Source of the DNA: Lawsonibacter hominis
GTDB lineage: Bacteria; Bacillota; Clostridia; Oscillospirales; Oscillospiraceae
DNA length: 64,000 nucleotides
Assembly: GCF_014287895.1 (NCBI RefSeq)
Contig: NZ_JACOPP010000003.1
Span: 171,563 to 235,562, forward strand
Direction: 5' to 3'
Program-made: the position numbers and the translations under genes
Shown: piece after piece, positions 39,962-49,315 of the stretch
Layout of the letters: each line of letters begins with the position of its first letter
Position numbering within the stretch: the stretch's first letter is position 1
Notes under the pieces: generated by a model
What the model saw: the letters and a program-made list of their open reading frames with translations, nothing else
Databases searched by the model: none
Told to the model about the DNA's origin: nothing

Positions 39962-40429
39962 AGCTTGTCGAAAAGTCCTGGCAGCGTTCGCGCCCGTGCC
40001 CAAGCCTGCCGGGCAGGCGCAGAAATACCCTTGGGGTACAGGCGCGGATCCGGTCCGATCCGCTTTCCCGGGCGGCACAAGATGAATTGCCCTGCAGGGG
40101 CAGGAGCGGGTCCCCCGGGGGAGGTGCGCCGGAGAAAACACTTCCCGGCCCGTAAGCGTGGGAGCTGCCCGCCATAGGCGGACGGCGAGTGCGCGCAGCA
40201 GGCCGCAGCTCCTTCAGACAAGCGGCAAAAGGATGCAGGACGGACCGGGTTCGACTTCCTGCGAAAAGTCACCCGGTCCGTCCTGCGAAGGGGCCTTTTC
40301 AAGGACGTGCGCATTGAAAAGGCCGGATTCTGATTTTAGCCCGTCATCTTCGGATGACGAACTCTGCGCGGCGTTGTTTGCCCGGAAAAGCGGCTCTGCC
40401 GCCTTTCCGGGCGCCCCTGAGGGCTGCTG
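39962..40429. repeat. Structured intergenic repeat region left of the SLH gene
   Basis: No credible gene. It contains a perfect 16-bp stem at 40235-40250/40271-40286 (arm GCAGGACGGACCGGGT), further GC-rich inverted repeats, and repeat unit A at 40165-40226, which matches unit B on the other side of the SLH gene (44521-44582) at about 50 of 62 positions, including GTGCGCGCAGCAGGCC without change. Confidence 0.65.
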
Positions 40430-43400
40430 TCACATGGTCAGCACACGGTGGAGGATGGTGGCCATCTCGGCGCGGGTCAGGTAGCTGGTGGGATTCAGCA
40501 TACCGTTGCTGCCCTTGATGATGCCTGCCTGGACCAGCGCGGACACGGCGCCCTGGGCGTAACTGGCCACGGAAGCGCGGTCGGAGAAGCCGCTCAGCGC
40601 CAGGGCGGTACCGTTGTTCATGATGCCGCCGGTGGCCTGGACGGTACGCTGGATGAGCAGCATGGCGTCCTGGCGGGTCAGGGGGGCGGTGGGCCGGAAG
40701 TTGCCGTCCCCGGTACCGGTGGCGATGCCCATCGACTTGGCTGCGGCGATGGCCTGGGCGTAATAACTGTTGGCGGGCACGTCCGGGAAGCTGGAGGTGC
40801 CGGCACTCTTCAGGCCGAAGGCGCGGTAGAGCATGAGCACAAAGTCGCCCCGGGTGATGTAGTTGGCGGGCGAATACTGCGTGGCGCTGGTACCGGTGAC
40901 CACGCCGCCGGTGTACAGGAAGTCGACGGACGCGGCGGCCCAGCTGTAGTTCGTGCCCACATCGGTGAAGACGGCGGAAGAAGAGGCGGGAGAGACCACG
41001 ATCTGAACGGCGCCGGAGTAAGTGGCGTTGTTCAGGTCGGTGCCGGTATAATTCAGGGTCACGGTGCCGGTGAAGCCGGCCTTGGGCACGAAGACCAGAT
41101 CGCCGATGGAGGGGGAGCCGGAAGCGTTGTAGGCGGTGGTGGCGCTGGCCGGGCTGCCCGGAGTGGCGGGCGTCTTATAGCCGTTGTACAGGGTGCCGTA
41201 GGAGCTGTCCGGCAGAACGAACTTCACGAAGGAGAGCGCTGCGCTGCCCCGGGCGTTGCAGGCGGAGATGAAGTCCGTCAGGCGCAGGGACACCGGGGAG
41301 CTGTTGGAGGTATACCGGATGACAGTGGCCTCCTTAGGCGCGGAGTAGGTGATGATCACGTTGCCGGCGGCCTTTGTGCCGCTGGTGGAGACCGCCTCAA
41401 AGGGAATGGTCACGCTGCCGCTGTAGCCGTTGGCGGGGACGAAGGTAATGTAGTCCAGATAAGGCTTGGAGGTGCGGTAATACTTGGCGCTGCCGGAGAC
41501 CTTGGTGTTGGAGTTGCTGCCGGCGGAATAGTCGTAGTAAAGCACGCCGCGGCTGGAGGAGGGAAGGTCGAAGGTGACGTAGCTCAGGTTGGAACCGGTC
41601 TCATCCTTACAGAAGTCGTTGAAGTCGGTCACCACAAAGCGGACGTTCTCGCCCACGGAGGCGGTGTAGGATACGTCGCCCGCGTTTTTGCCCACGTAGA
41701 TCTTCAGGGTCCCGGTAAACTTGGTGCTGTTGGAGCTGTAGCCGGTAAAGGAAATGGAGACGGTGCCGGTGTAGTTGTTGGCGGGGACGAAGGTGACATA
41801 GTCCGCGTAAGGCTTGGAGGTGCGGTAATACTTGGTGTTGGAGGTGACCTTGGTGTTGGAGCTGCTGCCCGCGGAATAGTCGTAATAGAGCACGCCGCGG
41901 CTGGAGGAGGGCAGGTCGAAGGTCACATAATTAAAGGTGTAGCCCGTTACCGCCTTGCAGTAGTCGATGAAATCGTCCTCGTCCAAGCGGACGGCGGTGT
42001 TGGCGGCAGTGGAATAGGTGATGGCCTTGGCCTCGGCGCCCACCTTGACGACCAGCGTGCCGGAGAAAGACTTGTTATTGGTGCTCACGCCGGCAAAGGG
42101 GATCTCCAGGGTGCCGGTGTATCCGCTGGCGGGGACAAAGGTCACGTCGGACAGATAGGGCGTGGAGCTGCGGTAGAACTCGTCGTTGGAGTCCACCACG
42201 TATCCATACCGGCTGCTGGAAGTGTAATTATAGTACAGGCGGCCGTATTTGGTGGCGGGAGGCGTGAACCAGATGGATTCGAAGTTGTAGCCGGTCACAT
42301 CCTTGCAGTAATCGTTGAAGGAGGCGTTGTCCAGCTGTACGGCTTCATCCACCGCGGTGGTGTAGGTCACGTCGCCGCTGCCGGAGCCGGCGCCCACGGA
42401 GACCACCACGGTCCCGTTGAAGGCGGCGCCCTGGGAGTTATAGCCGGTGTACTCGATGGTGACGGAACCGGTATAACTGCTCTTGGGGACGAAGGAGACG
42501 TAAGAAAGATAGGGAGAGGTGGCGGTGCGGTAATACTTCTTGCTGGCGCTTACCGTGCCGCCGTTGTTGCTGCTGTTGGTATAATTATAGTACAGGGTAC
42601 CCCGGGTGCTGGAGGGCAGGGAGAAATAGACGTAATTCAGGCTGTAGCCGGTCAGACTGTAGCACACGTCGTTAAAGTCGCTGGCGTCGAATTCCACGGG
42701 GGTGTTCTCGTCGGTGGAGTATTTGACCGCCGTGGCCGTGCCGGCGCCGGAGACGGTGACGGTACAGGCCGCAGTATAGGTGCGGCCGTTAATGGTCACC
42801 TGGGCGGTGATGGTGGCGGAACCGGTGGCTCTGGGATAGAGGGTGCAGGAAGAGCCGGTATAGGTGCCGGTGTTGGTGGTGCTGCCCACCCGGATGACGT
42901 TGGAGTTGCCGGAACTCCAGCGTACGCTGCTGGCGCTGGAGGAGGGGACCGTGGTGGCGCGCAGAGAAGTAGTGCTGCCCATTGCCACGCTTACAGAGCT
43001 CTTGCTCAGGGTCAGCGGACTGACAACGGTGATGGTGGCATAGCCGGACTTGGAGCCGTCTGCGGTGGAGGTGGCGGTAATGCGCACGGTGGAGCCGACC
43101 GCGGCGTTGGCGTTGACCGTGACCTTGCCGGAGGAATCGACGGTGGCGACCGAAGCGTTGCCGCTGCTCCAGGTCACGGCCTGACTGACCGCAGCGGGGG
43201 CGACAGAGGCGGAAAGCGCAGTCGTACCGCCGGGGACGAGCGAGTAGGTGGCCGGAGTGACCGTCACGCCGGTAGCCGTACCGGTGACGGTGATGGTGCA
43301 GCTGGCCGTTTTGGTCGCATCGCCTGCTGCCGTGGCGGTGACCTTGATGGTGGAGCCTGCCGCGGCAGAGGAGTCCACCTTCACCAGCCCGGTGGAGGCG

Positions 43401-44191
43401 TTGACCGTGGCGGGACCGGAGGTCACGGCCCAGGTCACGGTTTGGTTTGCGCTGGAAGGAGAGACCGTGGCGGTAAGCTGCTGTGTGCCGCCCGGGGCGA
43501 CGGAAGCGGAGGCCGGGGAGATCGAGACGCTGGAAACAGCGGCGGCAGAGACCGTGATGGTACAGGAATCCGTATAGCCGCCGTCTTCTGTGGTAGCGGT
43601 GATGATCGCCGTATCGCCGGCGGCCGCGCCGGAAGAGACGGTAACAGCCCCGGTACTGGAATTGACAGTGATGGTACTGGAATTACTGCTCCAGGTCACC
43701 CCTTGGATCGTAGCGTCCGAGGGTGCAAGAATCGCCTCAAGCGTAGCGGTTCCGCCGGCGGACAGGCTCATGGAGCCGGGGGCGACGGTAACAGCGGTCA
43801 CAGATTTGCAGGTATAGGTGTAGCATGCATCAGTATGCGTGTGGTAGCATGCATCAGTGTGAGTATGGCCCTCAACGGCACCTGAGCCGACTTCCTTGCC
43901 GCAAGTGGGAGATTGGTTCATATCGCCATTGGGATAGCAGTCGGGGCTGTGCTCATGTCCTGGAACAGCGGCGTGTTCTTCTTGTCCGCAGATAATGACC
44001 CTGTTAGAGTTATCCGGATCGACGGGATAACCCTCCTTATACTCACAGTTCAGTGTTTTCGGGCATGCGTCTGTATGCGTATGCGTATGGGAACTGCTGG
44101 CCAGCGCGGCGGGCATCAGGCCCGCGACCAGGGACAGAGACAGAACCAGAGACAGGACGCGGGGCCAAAGCTTATTTGTCTGGGATTTCAT
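40430..44191 (-). CDS. Large SLH-anchored surface protein with Big_2 and cadherin-like repeats
   Basis: 1253 residues, exported and cell-wall bound. Signal peptide 1-31 (cut after PAALA); a His/Cys-rich head at 35-128 with HTHTDAC repeated; four bacterial Ig-like (Big_2) domains at about 130-482; five 110-120 residue repeats at about 485-1065, each with F-x-D-F, C, YVTFDLPSSSRG, LYYDYS, KYYRTSKPY and TFVPA-x-YTG; three SLH motifs at about 1070-1253 (ITRGDFVLMLYRAF, LTRQDAMLLIQR, LTRAEMATILHR). ATG 44191 follows GGAAGGAG. Probably an adhesin or structural layer protein. The head may bind metal or form disulfides. Confidence 0.92.
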   Translation of the reverse strand: MKSQTNKLWPRVLSLVLSLSLVAGLMPAALASSSHTHTHTDACPKTLNCEYKEGYPVDPDNSNRVIICGQEEHAAVPGHEHSPDCYPNGDMNQSPTCGKEVGSGAVEGHTHTDACYHTHTDACYTYTCKSVTAVTVAPGSMSLSAGGTATLEAILAPSDATIQGVTWSSNSSTITVNSSTGAVTVSSGAAAGDTAIITATTEDGGYTDSCTITVSAAAVSSVSISPASASVAPGGTQQLTATVSPSSANQTVTWAVTSGPATVNASTGLVKVDSSAAAGSTIKVTATAAGDATKTASCTITVTGTATGVTVTPATYSLVPGGTTALSASVAPAAVSQAVTWSSGNASVATVDSSGKVTVNANAAVGSTVRITATSTADGSKSGYATITVVSPLTLSKSSVSVAMGSTTSLRATTVPSSSASSVRWSSGNSNVIRVGSTTNTGTYTGSSCTLYPRATGSATITAQVTINGRTYTAACTVTVSGAGTATAVKYSTDENTPVEFDASDFNDVCYSLTGYSLNYVYFSLPSSTRGTLYYNYTNSSNNGGTVSASKKYYRTATSPYLSYVSFVPKSSYTGSVTIEYTGYNSQGAAFNGTVVVSVGAGSGSGDVTYTTAVDEAVQLDNASFNDYCKDVTGYNFESIWFTPPATKYGRLYYNYTSSSRYGYVVDSNDEFYRSSTPYLSDVTFVPASGYTGTLEIPFAGVSTNNKSFSGTLVVKVGAEAKAITYSTAANTAVRLDEDDFIDYCKAVTGYTFNYVTFDLPSSSRGVLYYDYSAGSSSNTKVTSNTKYYRTSKPYADYVTFVPANNYTGTVSISFTGYSSNSTKFTGTLKIYVGKNAGDVSYTASVGENVRFVVTDFNDFCKDETGSNLSYVTFDLPSSSRGVLYYDYSAGSNSNTKVSGSAKYYRTSKPYLDYITFVPANGYSGSVTIPFEAVSTSGTKAAGNVIITYSAPKEATVIRYTSNSSPVSLRLTDFISACNARGSAALSFVKFVLPDSSYGTLYNGYKTPATPGSPASATTAYNASGSPSIGDLVFVPKAGFTGTVTLNYTGTDLNNATYSGAVQIVVSPASSSAVFTDVGTNYSWAAASVDFLYTGGVVTGTSATQYSPANYITRGDFVLMLYRAFGLKSAGTSSFPDVPANSYYAQAIAAAKSMGIATGTGDGNFRPTAPLTRQDAMLLIQRTVQATGGIMNNGTALALSGFSDRASVASYAQGAVSALVQAGIIKGSNGMLNPTSYLTRAEMATILHRVLTM

Positions 44192-44222
44192 GGCGGTACT
44201 CCTTCCATATCCTTTTGTTGCT

Positions 44223-44251
44223 ATTGTATCGCAACCGGGCAAAAAGGTCTA
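44223..44251 (-). promoter_or_regulatory. Candidate promoter of the SLH protein gene
   Basis: Reverse strand TAGACC, 17 bases, TACAAT. Confidence 0.5.
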
Positions 44252-44610
44252 TAGATTTAAGACGATCGTAAGAAATAAAAAGTTTCCGTTTGGAAGCAAT
44301 TACGCAAAATAAAATCCGGCGCGGGCCTGCCCGGAAAACGGCAGGCCCGCGCATCCGCTGGTCGAACGACTGAGACTCGCACAAGCGGGCGCACGCTTCC
44401 TGCACAAGGGGAAGCCCTCGGCAGGGGTTCGCCGCCGCAACGGCGCAATCAACGCTGAGACCGCATTCTCCGGCGGCATGCGCTTCGGAGAATGCGCTGC
44501 TGCGCCTGAACGCGCATGGGCTGTCCGCCAGCGGCGGACAGCCCGTGCGCGCAGCAGGCCCCAGCCATCTCAGAAAAGCGGCTCAACCGCTTTTCTGACC
44601 GCTGCGCTGC
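44252..44610. repeat. Structured intergenic repeat region between valS and the SLH gene
   Basis: No gene. Three consecutive stem-loops: GCATTCTCCG/CGGAGAATGC (44463-44495), a 19-bp stem with one G-U pair (44511-44529 with 44533-44551), and a perfect 12-bp stem TCAGAAAAGCGG/CCGCTTTTCTGA (44570-44598). The last may end valS. Repeat unit B (44521-44582) lies inside. Confidence 0.7.
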
Positions 44611-46995
44611 TTAATCGTGGTATTGGAACGCGATCTCCCTGGCGTGGGTGCAGGCGTTCAGATCGCCCATGCTCTGTTCGAACCAGCGCTTGTGGGAAGC
44701 GAGAGCCTCCACCTCCAGCCGGTCGATCTCATCCCGCATGGACAGATTGTGCTCGGATTTGTATTTGCGCATGGCGTCCAGCGCGGCCTTGAACTCCTCG
44801 CCGAAGCGGAGGATATCCTCGTCGGCCCGGTCGCCCTTCTCCCACTGGAGCAGGTGGATGGACGGCGCGCCCACAAACTCCTTCAGGCCCTTCTGGTAGA
44901 TATATTCGGTGATGTGGGGCACATAGATGGCATAGAGCTTGAGGATGTTCAGCAGGGCGTAGAACACCGCGTACTGCCCGCTGCGGCGTTCGGCCTCGCC
45001 ATGGATCTCGGGCTCGTACAGGCGGGACTTGACGATCTCGATATAGTCGTCGCACAAATCGTTCCAGAACAGCTCGTCGATCAGGTGGCGGGCCAGGCCG
45101 ATCTCGTAGGAGTCCAGCAGCTCGGTGGCCTTCCGGGCGGTCTCCTGCACCCGCTCCACCATCCAGCGGTCGATGGGCAGCAGCTCCGGCCGGACGCCGG
45201 GATCAAAGTCGTGCAGGTGGGACAGGCAGAACTTGGAGGCGTTCCACAGCTTGGTCATAAAGCGCTTGGAGGAGTCCACCATGTCGTTTTGATCGAAGAA
45301 GGTGTCGGTGCCCAGCCGGGCGCTGGCCGCCCAATAGCGGATCATGTCGGCCGGATGGGTCTCCAGCAGGGACTTGGGCGTGAGCTTGGCGTTGCCCTTG
45401 GACTTGCTGATCTTTTCACCCGGCTTGGCCAGAACGAAGCCGCAGATCATCACGTCCTTCCAGGGGATGGTGTGGCGGTGGTAATAGCTTTTGACGATGG
45501 TATAGAAGGCCCAGGTGCGGATGATCTCATGGGCCTGGGTACGCATGGTCATGGGCACGAAGGGCTCCTCGTAGCCTGCGCCCCGGGCGGTGTTCTCGTT
45601 GATGACGGGGGTCAGGGAGGAGGTGGCCCAGGTGTCCAGCACGGCGGACTCGGGCACAAACTCGGTGCAGCCGCATTCACAGGCGCCGTGATAGGGGGTC
45701 TCCAGGGGGTTGACGGGCAGCTGAGACTCGTCGGCAAAGTGGGGCTTGCCGCACTTTGCGCAGTACCACACCGGGAAGGGAACGCCGAAATACCGCTGGC
45801 GGGAGATGCACCAGTCCCACTTCAGGTTCTCCACCCACATGCGGTAGCGGTTTTTCATGGAGGCTGGATACCAGTTGATCGCGTCGCCGGCCTTCAAAAG
45901 CTCTTCCTTAATATTGAGCACGTCGATATACCACTGCTGGGAGGGAATGATCTCCACCTCGGTGCCGCAGCGCTCGTGGATGGACACCGTGTGGGTCAGC
46001 TTCTCCGACTTGAGCAGCAGGCCCTTCTCGTCCAGCAGGCGGATGATCTCCTTCCGGGCGGCCCGGACGGAGAGGCCCGCGATATAGGGCACGTCCGCGG
46101 CGATGCGGCCGTCGGGCAGGATGACCTGACGGTAGGGCAGCTGATAGTCGTTGTACCAGTCCAGGTCGGTGGAGTCGCCGAAGGTGGCGCACATGACCAC
46201 GCCGGTGCCCTTTTCGATGCTCACCCGCTCATCGGAGAGGATGGGCACCTCGTACTCATACAGGGGCACCGTGATCTGCTTGCCGATATAGGCCTTGTAG
46301 CGCTCGTCCTCGGGGTTGACGAAGACGCACACCACACCGTAGAGCAGCTCGGGCCGGGTGGTGGCCACCTCCAGGGTCTTGCCCTCTACCACGAAGGGGA
46401 TATAGTTGAATGTGGAGTCGATGTCCTTGGCGTCCAGCTCCGCCTGAGCGATGGAGGTCTGGCACTCGGAGCACCAGAGGACCGGGGACTTCCTGAGGTA
46501 GGCGTGGCCCGCCTTGGCCAGCTCGATAAAAGAGCGCTGGGAGATCTTCTGCGCCTGGGCCCCCACGGTGGAGTACTGCAGGTCCCAGTCGCAGGAAAAG
46601 CCCATGGCCTTCCACAGGGCCTTGAACTCCGCCTCGTATTTTCCAGTGATCTCGATGCACTGGCGGCCGAACTCGCTGCGGGGCACGTTCATGGCCTTTA
46701 CGCCGGTCTCCTTTTCCACCAGCCGTTCCGAGGGCAGGCCGTTGTCGTCAAAGCCGAAGGGGTAAAACACGTTGTAGCCGTTCATCCGGCGGTAGCGGGC
46801 GATCATCTCCGCCTGCGTATAGCTGAAGATGTGGCCGATGTGCAGGCTGCCGTTGACGGTGGGAGGGGGCGTGTCGATGGAGTAAATGGGCCGGGACTGG
46901 TCCGGCACGTACTTGTAGACCTGCTGCTGCTCCCACAGCTGCTGCATCTGGGGCTCGATCTCCAGCCCGTTATATCGTTTTTCAAATTCTTCCAT
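44611..46995 (-). CDS. valS: Valine--tRNA ligase
   Basis: 794 residues, class I synthetase charging tRNA-Val. HIGH motif as LHIGHIFSYTQ, editing domain with VATTRPELLYGVVC, KMSKS as KISKSKGN, and an anticodon-binding C-terminal part. It is shorter than the common bacterial enzyme and lacks the long C-terminal coiled coil, as in the roughly 800-residue ValS subtype. GGGAGG precedes ATG 46995. Expression should respond to uncharged tRNA-Val through the T-box leader; one matching tRNA gene, Val-GAC, is in this window. Confidence 0.94.
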   Translation of the reverse strand: MEEFEKRYNGLEIEPQMQQLWEQQQVYKYVPDQSRPIYSIDTPPPTVNGSLHIGHIFSYTQAEMIARYRRMNGYNVFYPFGFDDNGLPSERLVEKETGVKAMNVPRSEFGRQCIEITGKYEAEFKALWKAMGFSCDWDLQYSTVGAQAQKISQRSFIELAKAGHAYLRKSPVLWCSECQTSIAQAELDAKDIDSTFNYIPFVVEGKTLEVATTRPELLYGVVCVFVNPEDERYKAYIGKQITVPLYEYEVPILSDERVSIEKGTGVVMCATFGDSTDLDWYNDYQLPYRQVILPDGRIAADVPYIAGLSVRAARKEIIRLLDEKGLLLKSEKLTHTVSIHERCGTEVEIIPSQQWYIDVLNIKEELLKAGDAINWYPASMKNRYRMWVENLKWDWCISRQRYFGVPFPVWYCAKCGKPHFADESQLPVNPLETPYHGACECGCTEFVPESAVLDTWATSSLTPVINENTARGAGYEEPFVPMTMRTQAHEIIRTWAFYTIVKSYYHRHTIPWKDVMICGFVLAKPGEKISKSKGNAKLTPKSLLETHPADMIRYWAASARLGTDTFFDQNDMVDSSKRFMTKLWNASKFCLSHLHDFDPGVRPELLPIDRWMVERVQETARKATELLDSYEIGLARHLIDELFWNDLCDDYIEIVKSRLYEPEIHGEAERRSGQYAVFYALLNILKLYAIYVPHITEYIYQKGLKEFVGAPSIHLLQWEKGDRADEDILRFGEEFKAALDAMRKYKSEHNLSMRDEIDRLEVEALASHKRWFEQSMGDLNACTHAREIAFQYHD

Positions 46996-47010
46996 AGTGA
47001 CCTCCCAATC

Positions 47011-47277
47011 AAAATAAACGCCCTAAACTGCTGCCAGTTTAGGGCGAAATCAACTCCGCGGTACCACCTAAATTCGCGTGCCGGGACGGCGCGCGCGCTC
47101 TTGGGGGCGATAACGGGCCCCTCCCGATGGAGTCTACTGCAGTTCCTTCCATGGCTCCCGGGCGACTTGGGCGGCCCGCCTGCGAAAGCTCACACCCAAC
47201 GCTTTCTCTCTGGGGCAGGAAAGACCGCTTACTACTCCCGATCCGTGCCGTTTTCCTATGATTTTCCGAATCGAACG
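47011..47277 (-). promoter_or_regulatory. T-box leader of valS
   Basis: Reverse-strand order: GGGAGTAGTA at the base of stem I, the AGAGAG loop element, a GTC triplet at 47166-47164 in the expected specifier position (valine), the T-box TAGGTGGTACCGCGGAG at 47070-47054, and the terminator CGCCCTAAACTG/CAGTTTAGGGCG with T tail at 47046-47011. Uncharged tRNA-Val should favour the antiterminator. Confidence 0.93.
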
Positions 47278-47282
47278 GAGAA

Positions 47283-47311
47283 ATGCTATCACATTTCAAA
47301 TTGCTTGTCAA
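47283..47311 (-). promoter_or_regulatory. Promoter of the valS T-box transcript
   Basis: Reverse strand TTGACA, 17 bases, TAGCAT. Confidence 0.8.
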
Positions 47312-47320
47312 GAGCAGAAC

Positions 47321-47351
47321 GCTCCCCCGCCGCGGCAGGCGGCGGGGGAGC
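47321..47351 (-). terminator. GC-rich hairpin between the M23 gene and the valS leader
   Basis: GCTCCCCCGCCGC and its complement around five bases; the reverse strand continues GTTCTGCTCTT, a poor T tail. Confidence 0.5.
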
Positions 47352-47485
47352 GCAGACGGTCGAGCGCGCAAAGCCCATGCAGGAAGGACGGGGACGCTTC
47401 CATGGGAAAAGCCTCCGGCGGGGGCCGGCCCCAGACGGCCAAGAACATACGCCTGGGACGTTTAACTGCTTCAAGAAGCGGGGAT

Positions 47486-48994
47486 TCAGCTCAGATAGGC
47501 CAGGGGATTGACCGAGGTGCCGTTGATCTTGACCTCAAAGTGGCAGTGGTTGCCGGTGGAGCGCCCGGTGGAGCCCACCCGGGCGATGGTCTGGCCCTGG
47601 TAGACGTGGTCGCCCGCCGAGACCAGTACGCTGGAGCAGTGGCCGTAATAGGTCACCTTGCCGTTGCCGTGGTTGACGATGACCAGGTTGCCGTAGCTCC
47701 AATTGCTGCCGGTGGCCCGGCCCGCGAAGGTCACGGTGCCGCCGTCGGCGGCGGCGATGCCGGTGCCGTAGGAAGCGGCGATGTCGATGCCGCCGTGATA
47801 GCTGTAGGAGCCGAAAATGGACCGGTAGCCAAAATAGGAGGTGATGCGCCCGTAGACCGGCCAGATAAAGTAGCCGTTGGGGTACCAGGAGGGCCGCACC
47901 TTGGTGCCCACCGCGATGACCTTGGTGGTGGCCTCCTGCAGCACCTGGGTGCTGATGATATCCCGCTCCTGCTCGCGGCCGTTGACATAGGTGATGTTGG
48001 CGCTGACCAGCGCTTGGCCGGGAACGCCGGGGTCGATCACACGGGATTCACCCTGGTACATGGAGTCGTCCTCCACCTGCTCCACGGGGCACTCCACGGC
48101 CTCGGTATAGGTGACGGAATCCACCGTCTGCACCGACAGGTAGGGGATCTCCTCCCGGACGTTGAGCAGCTGGCCGATATAGATCCGGTTGATGTCGATC
48201 TCGGGATTGAGCTGCTGCATCTCGCTGACGGTCATGCCGTTGTCCAGCGCGATCTGCATAAAAGTGTCTCCGCTCTGAACCTCATAGGTGGTCTGGCCGT
48301 TGGTGTTTTGGGTCAGCCGGGCCAGCATCGCGTCCAGATCCTGATTCACGTCGGAGGGGGTGTATTCATGAGAGACGACCACATTGGAGGTGAAATCGGC
48401 GGAGACGGTGTTTTCGGTCCGGTAGGGCGCCTTGATGGCGTCCAGCAGGGCGTCCAGGCTCTCCCGGTCGGCGGCTGCGCCGATAAACGTGCCGTCCACC
48501 TTGAGCACATAGCTCTTCATCACCGCGCCGATCTGGTCGAAGAGATAGGTCTCAAATTCGCCGGTGTCGGAAAGCTTCCCGCGCTCGGACAGGGCAAAGG
48601 TATAGCTCACCGTGCTGGGGATCTCATAATCATAGCCCAGAATGGTGGCGGCCCGGGCCTCCACCCGGTCCATCACATCCTCAAAGACCTGGGGATCGGA
48701 CACGGTGCCCAGGGGCACCCCGTCCACCGACACTACGTAGCTGGGCGTGTAAACGGTGGCCACCACAGTGGCCACGCCCACCACGGCGGCCACAGCCAGA
48801 AAATTCAGCGGTGTGAAGAGCCGTTTTCCCCCTGCCGTGGCCTCGTCCAGCTTGTGCTGGAACCGCCGGGCGCCCAGCCGCACACGGGCCATGCCGTCCA
48901 TCCAGGCGGCACGGTAACGCTCCAGCCGTTTTGCCAGGGGCAGGCCTGCCTGCTGTGCGTCCTCGTCCCGGGGCGCATGCAGAATATCGTCCAT
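47486..48994 (-). CDS. M23 metallopeptidase with LysM and G5 domains
   Basis: 502 residues. Cytoplasmic tail, one membrane helix at 62-82, a mixed domain, LysM at 236-279 (TYEVQSGDTFMQIALDNGMT), G5 domain at about 287-364 and peptidase M23 at 398-495 with zinc ligands His400, Asp404 (HGGID) and His485 (HCHFEV). It is a membrane-anchored murein endopeptidase acting in the wall during growth or sporulation. GGGAGG precedes ATG 48994. Monocistronic. Confidence 0.93.
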   Translation of the reverse strand: MDDILHAPRDEDAQQAGLPLAKRLERYRAAWMDGMARVRLGARRFQHKLDEATAGGKRLFTPLNFLAVAAVVGVATVVATVYTPSYVVSVDGVPLGTVSDPQVFEDVMDRVEARAATILGYDYEIPSTVSYTFALSERGKLSDTGEFETYLFDQIGAVMKSYVLKVDGTFIGAAADRESLDALLDAIKAPYRTENTVSADFTSNVVVSHEYTPSDVNQDLDAMLARLTQNTNGQTTYEVQSGDTFMQIALDNGMTVSEMQQLNPEIDINRIYIGQLLNVREEIPYLSVQTVDSVTYTEAVECPVEQVEDDSMYQGESRVIDPGVPGQALVSANITYVNGREQERDIISTQVLQEATTKVIAVGTKVRPSWYPNGYFIWPVYGRITSYFGYRSIFGSYSYHGGIDIAASYGTGIAAADGGTVTFAGRATGSNWSYGNLVIVNHGNGKVTYYGHCSSVLVSAGDHVYQGQTIARVGSTGRSTGNHCHFEVKINGTSVNPLAYLS

Positions 48995-49057
48995 ATGGGA
49001 ATCCCTCCCGTTCGAGTGGTTTACATCAAGATCGATCCGGCACGAAAGCGCCGAATC

Positions 49058-49093
49058 GTAACAAGTTGAATAAAAAGATTACAAAAGGTTACA
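49058..49093 (-). promoter_or_regulatory. TGTWAY repeats upstream of the M23 gene
   Basis: Reverse strand TGTAAC, TGTAAT and TGTTAC start at 49093, 49083 and 49063, that is 10 and 20 bp apart on one helix face. They resemble WalR half-sites (TGTWAH), although WalR pairs are normally 11 bp apart. No clear promoter was found. The rest of 49094-49315 is GC-rich without a gene. Confidence 0.3.
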
Positions 49094-49315
49094 GAGTTTA
49101 TGATACACGTTTTTCCCGGCACAGTCAAGCCCTTTCTGCCCTGGGGGAGGCGCGGCGGCCCGCGCCGGGCGGCAACACGACATCTTGTGGAGCCGGGGCG
49201 CGGAAGGGAAGCCGTACCCCCACACCCGCCCCGCGAGCCGGAAACGGCCGGAGGGGCGGTATAAAAATTTCGTCCTTTTGCTGAGGGCGCGCTCCGGGGA
49301 CAATGCGCGGCGGCA

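Noticed and set aside
40448..43885. An open frame of 1145 codons on the forward strand opposite the SLH protein gene
   Set aside because: It has no ribosome site and no recognisable domain, and its Gly/Val/His-rich composition is what the complement of Thr/Ser/Val-rich GC-biased codons gives. The reverse strand protein has clear signal peptide, repeats and SLH motifs.
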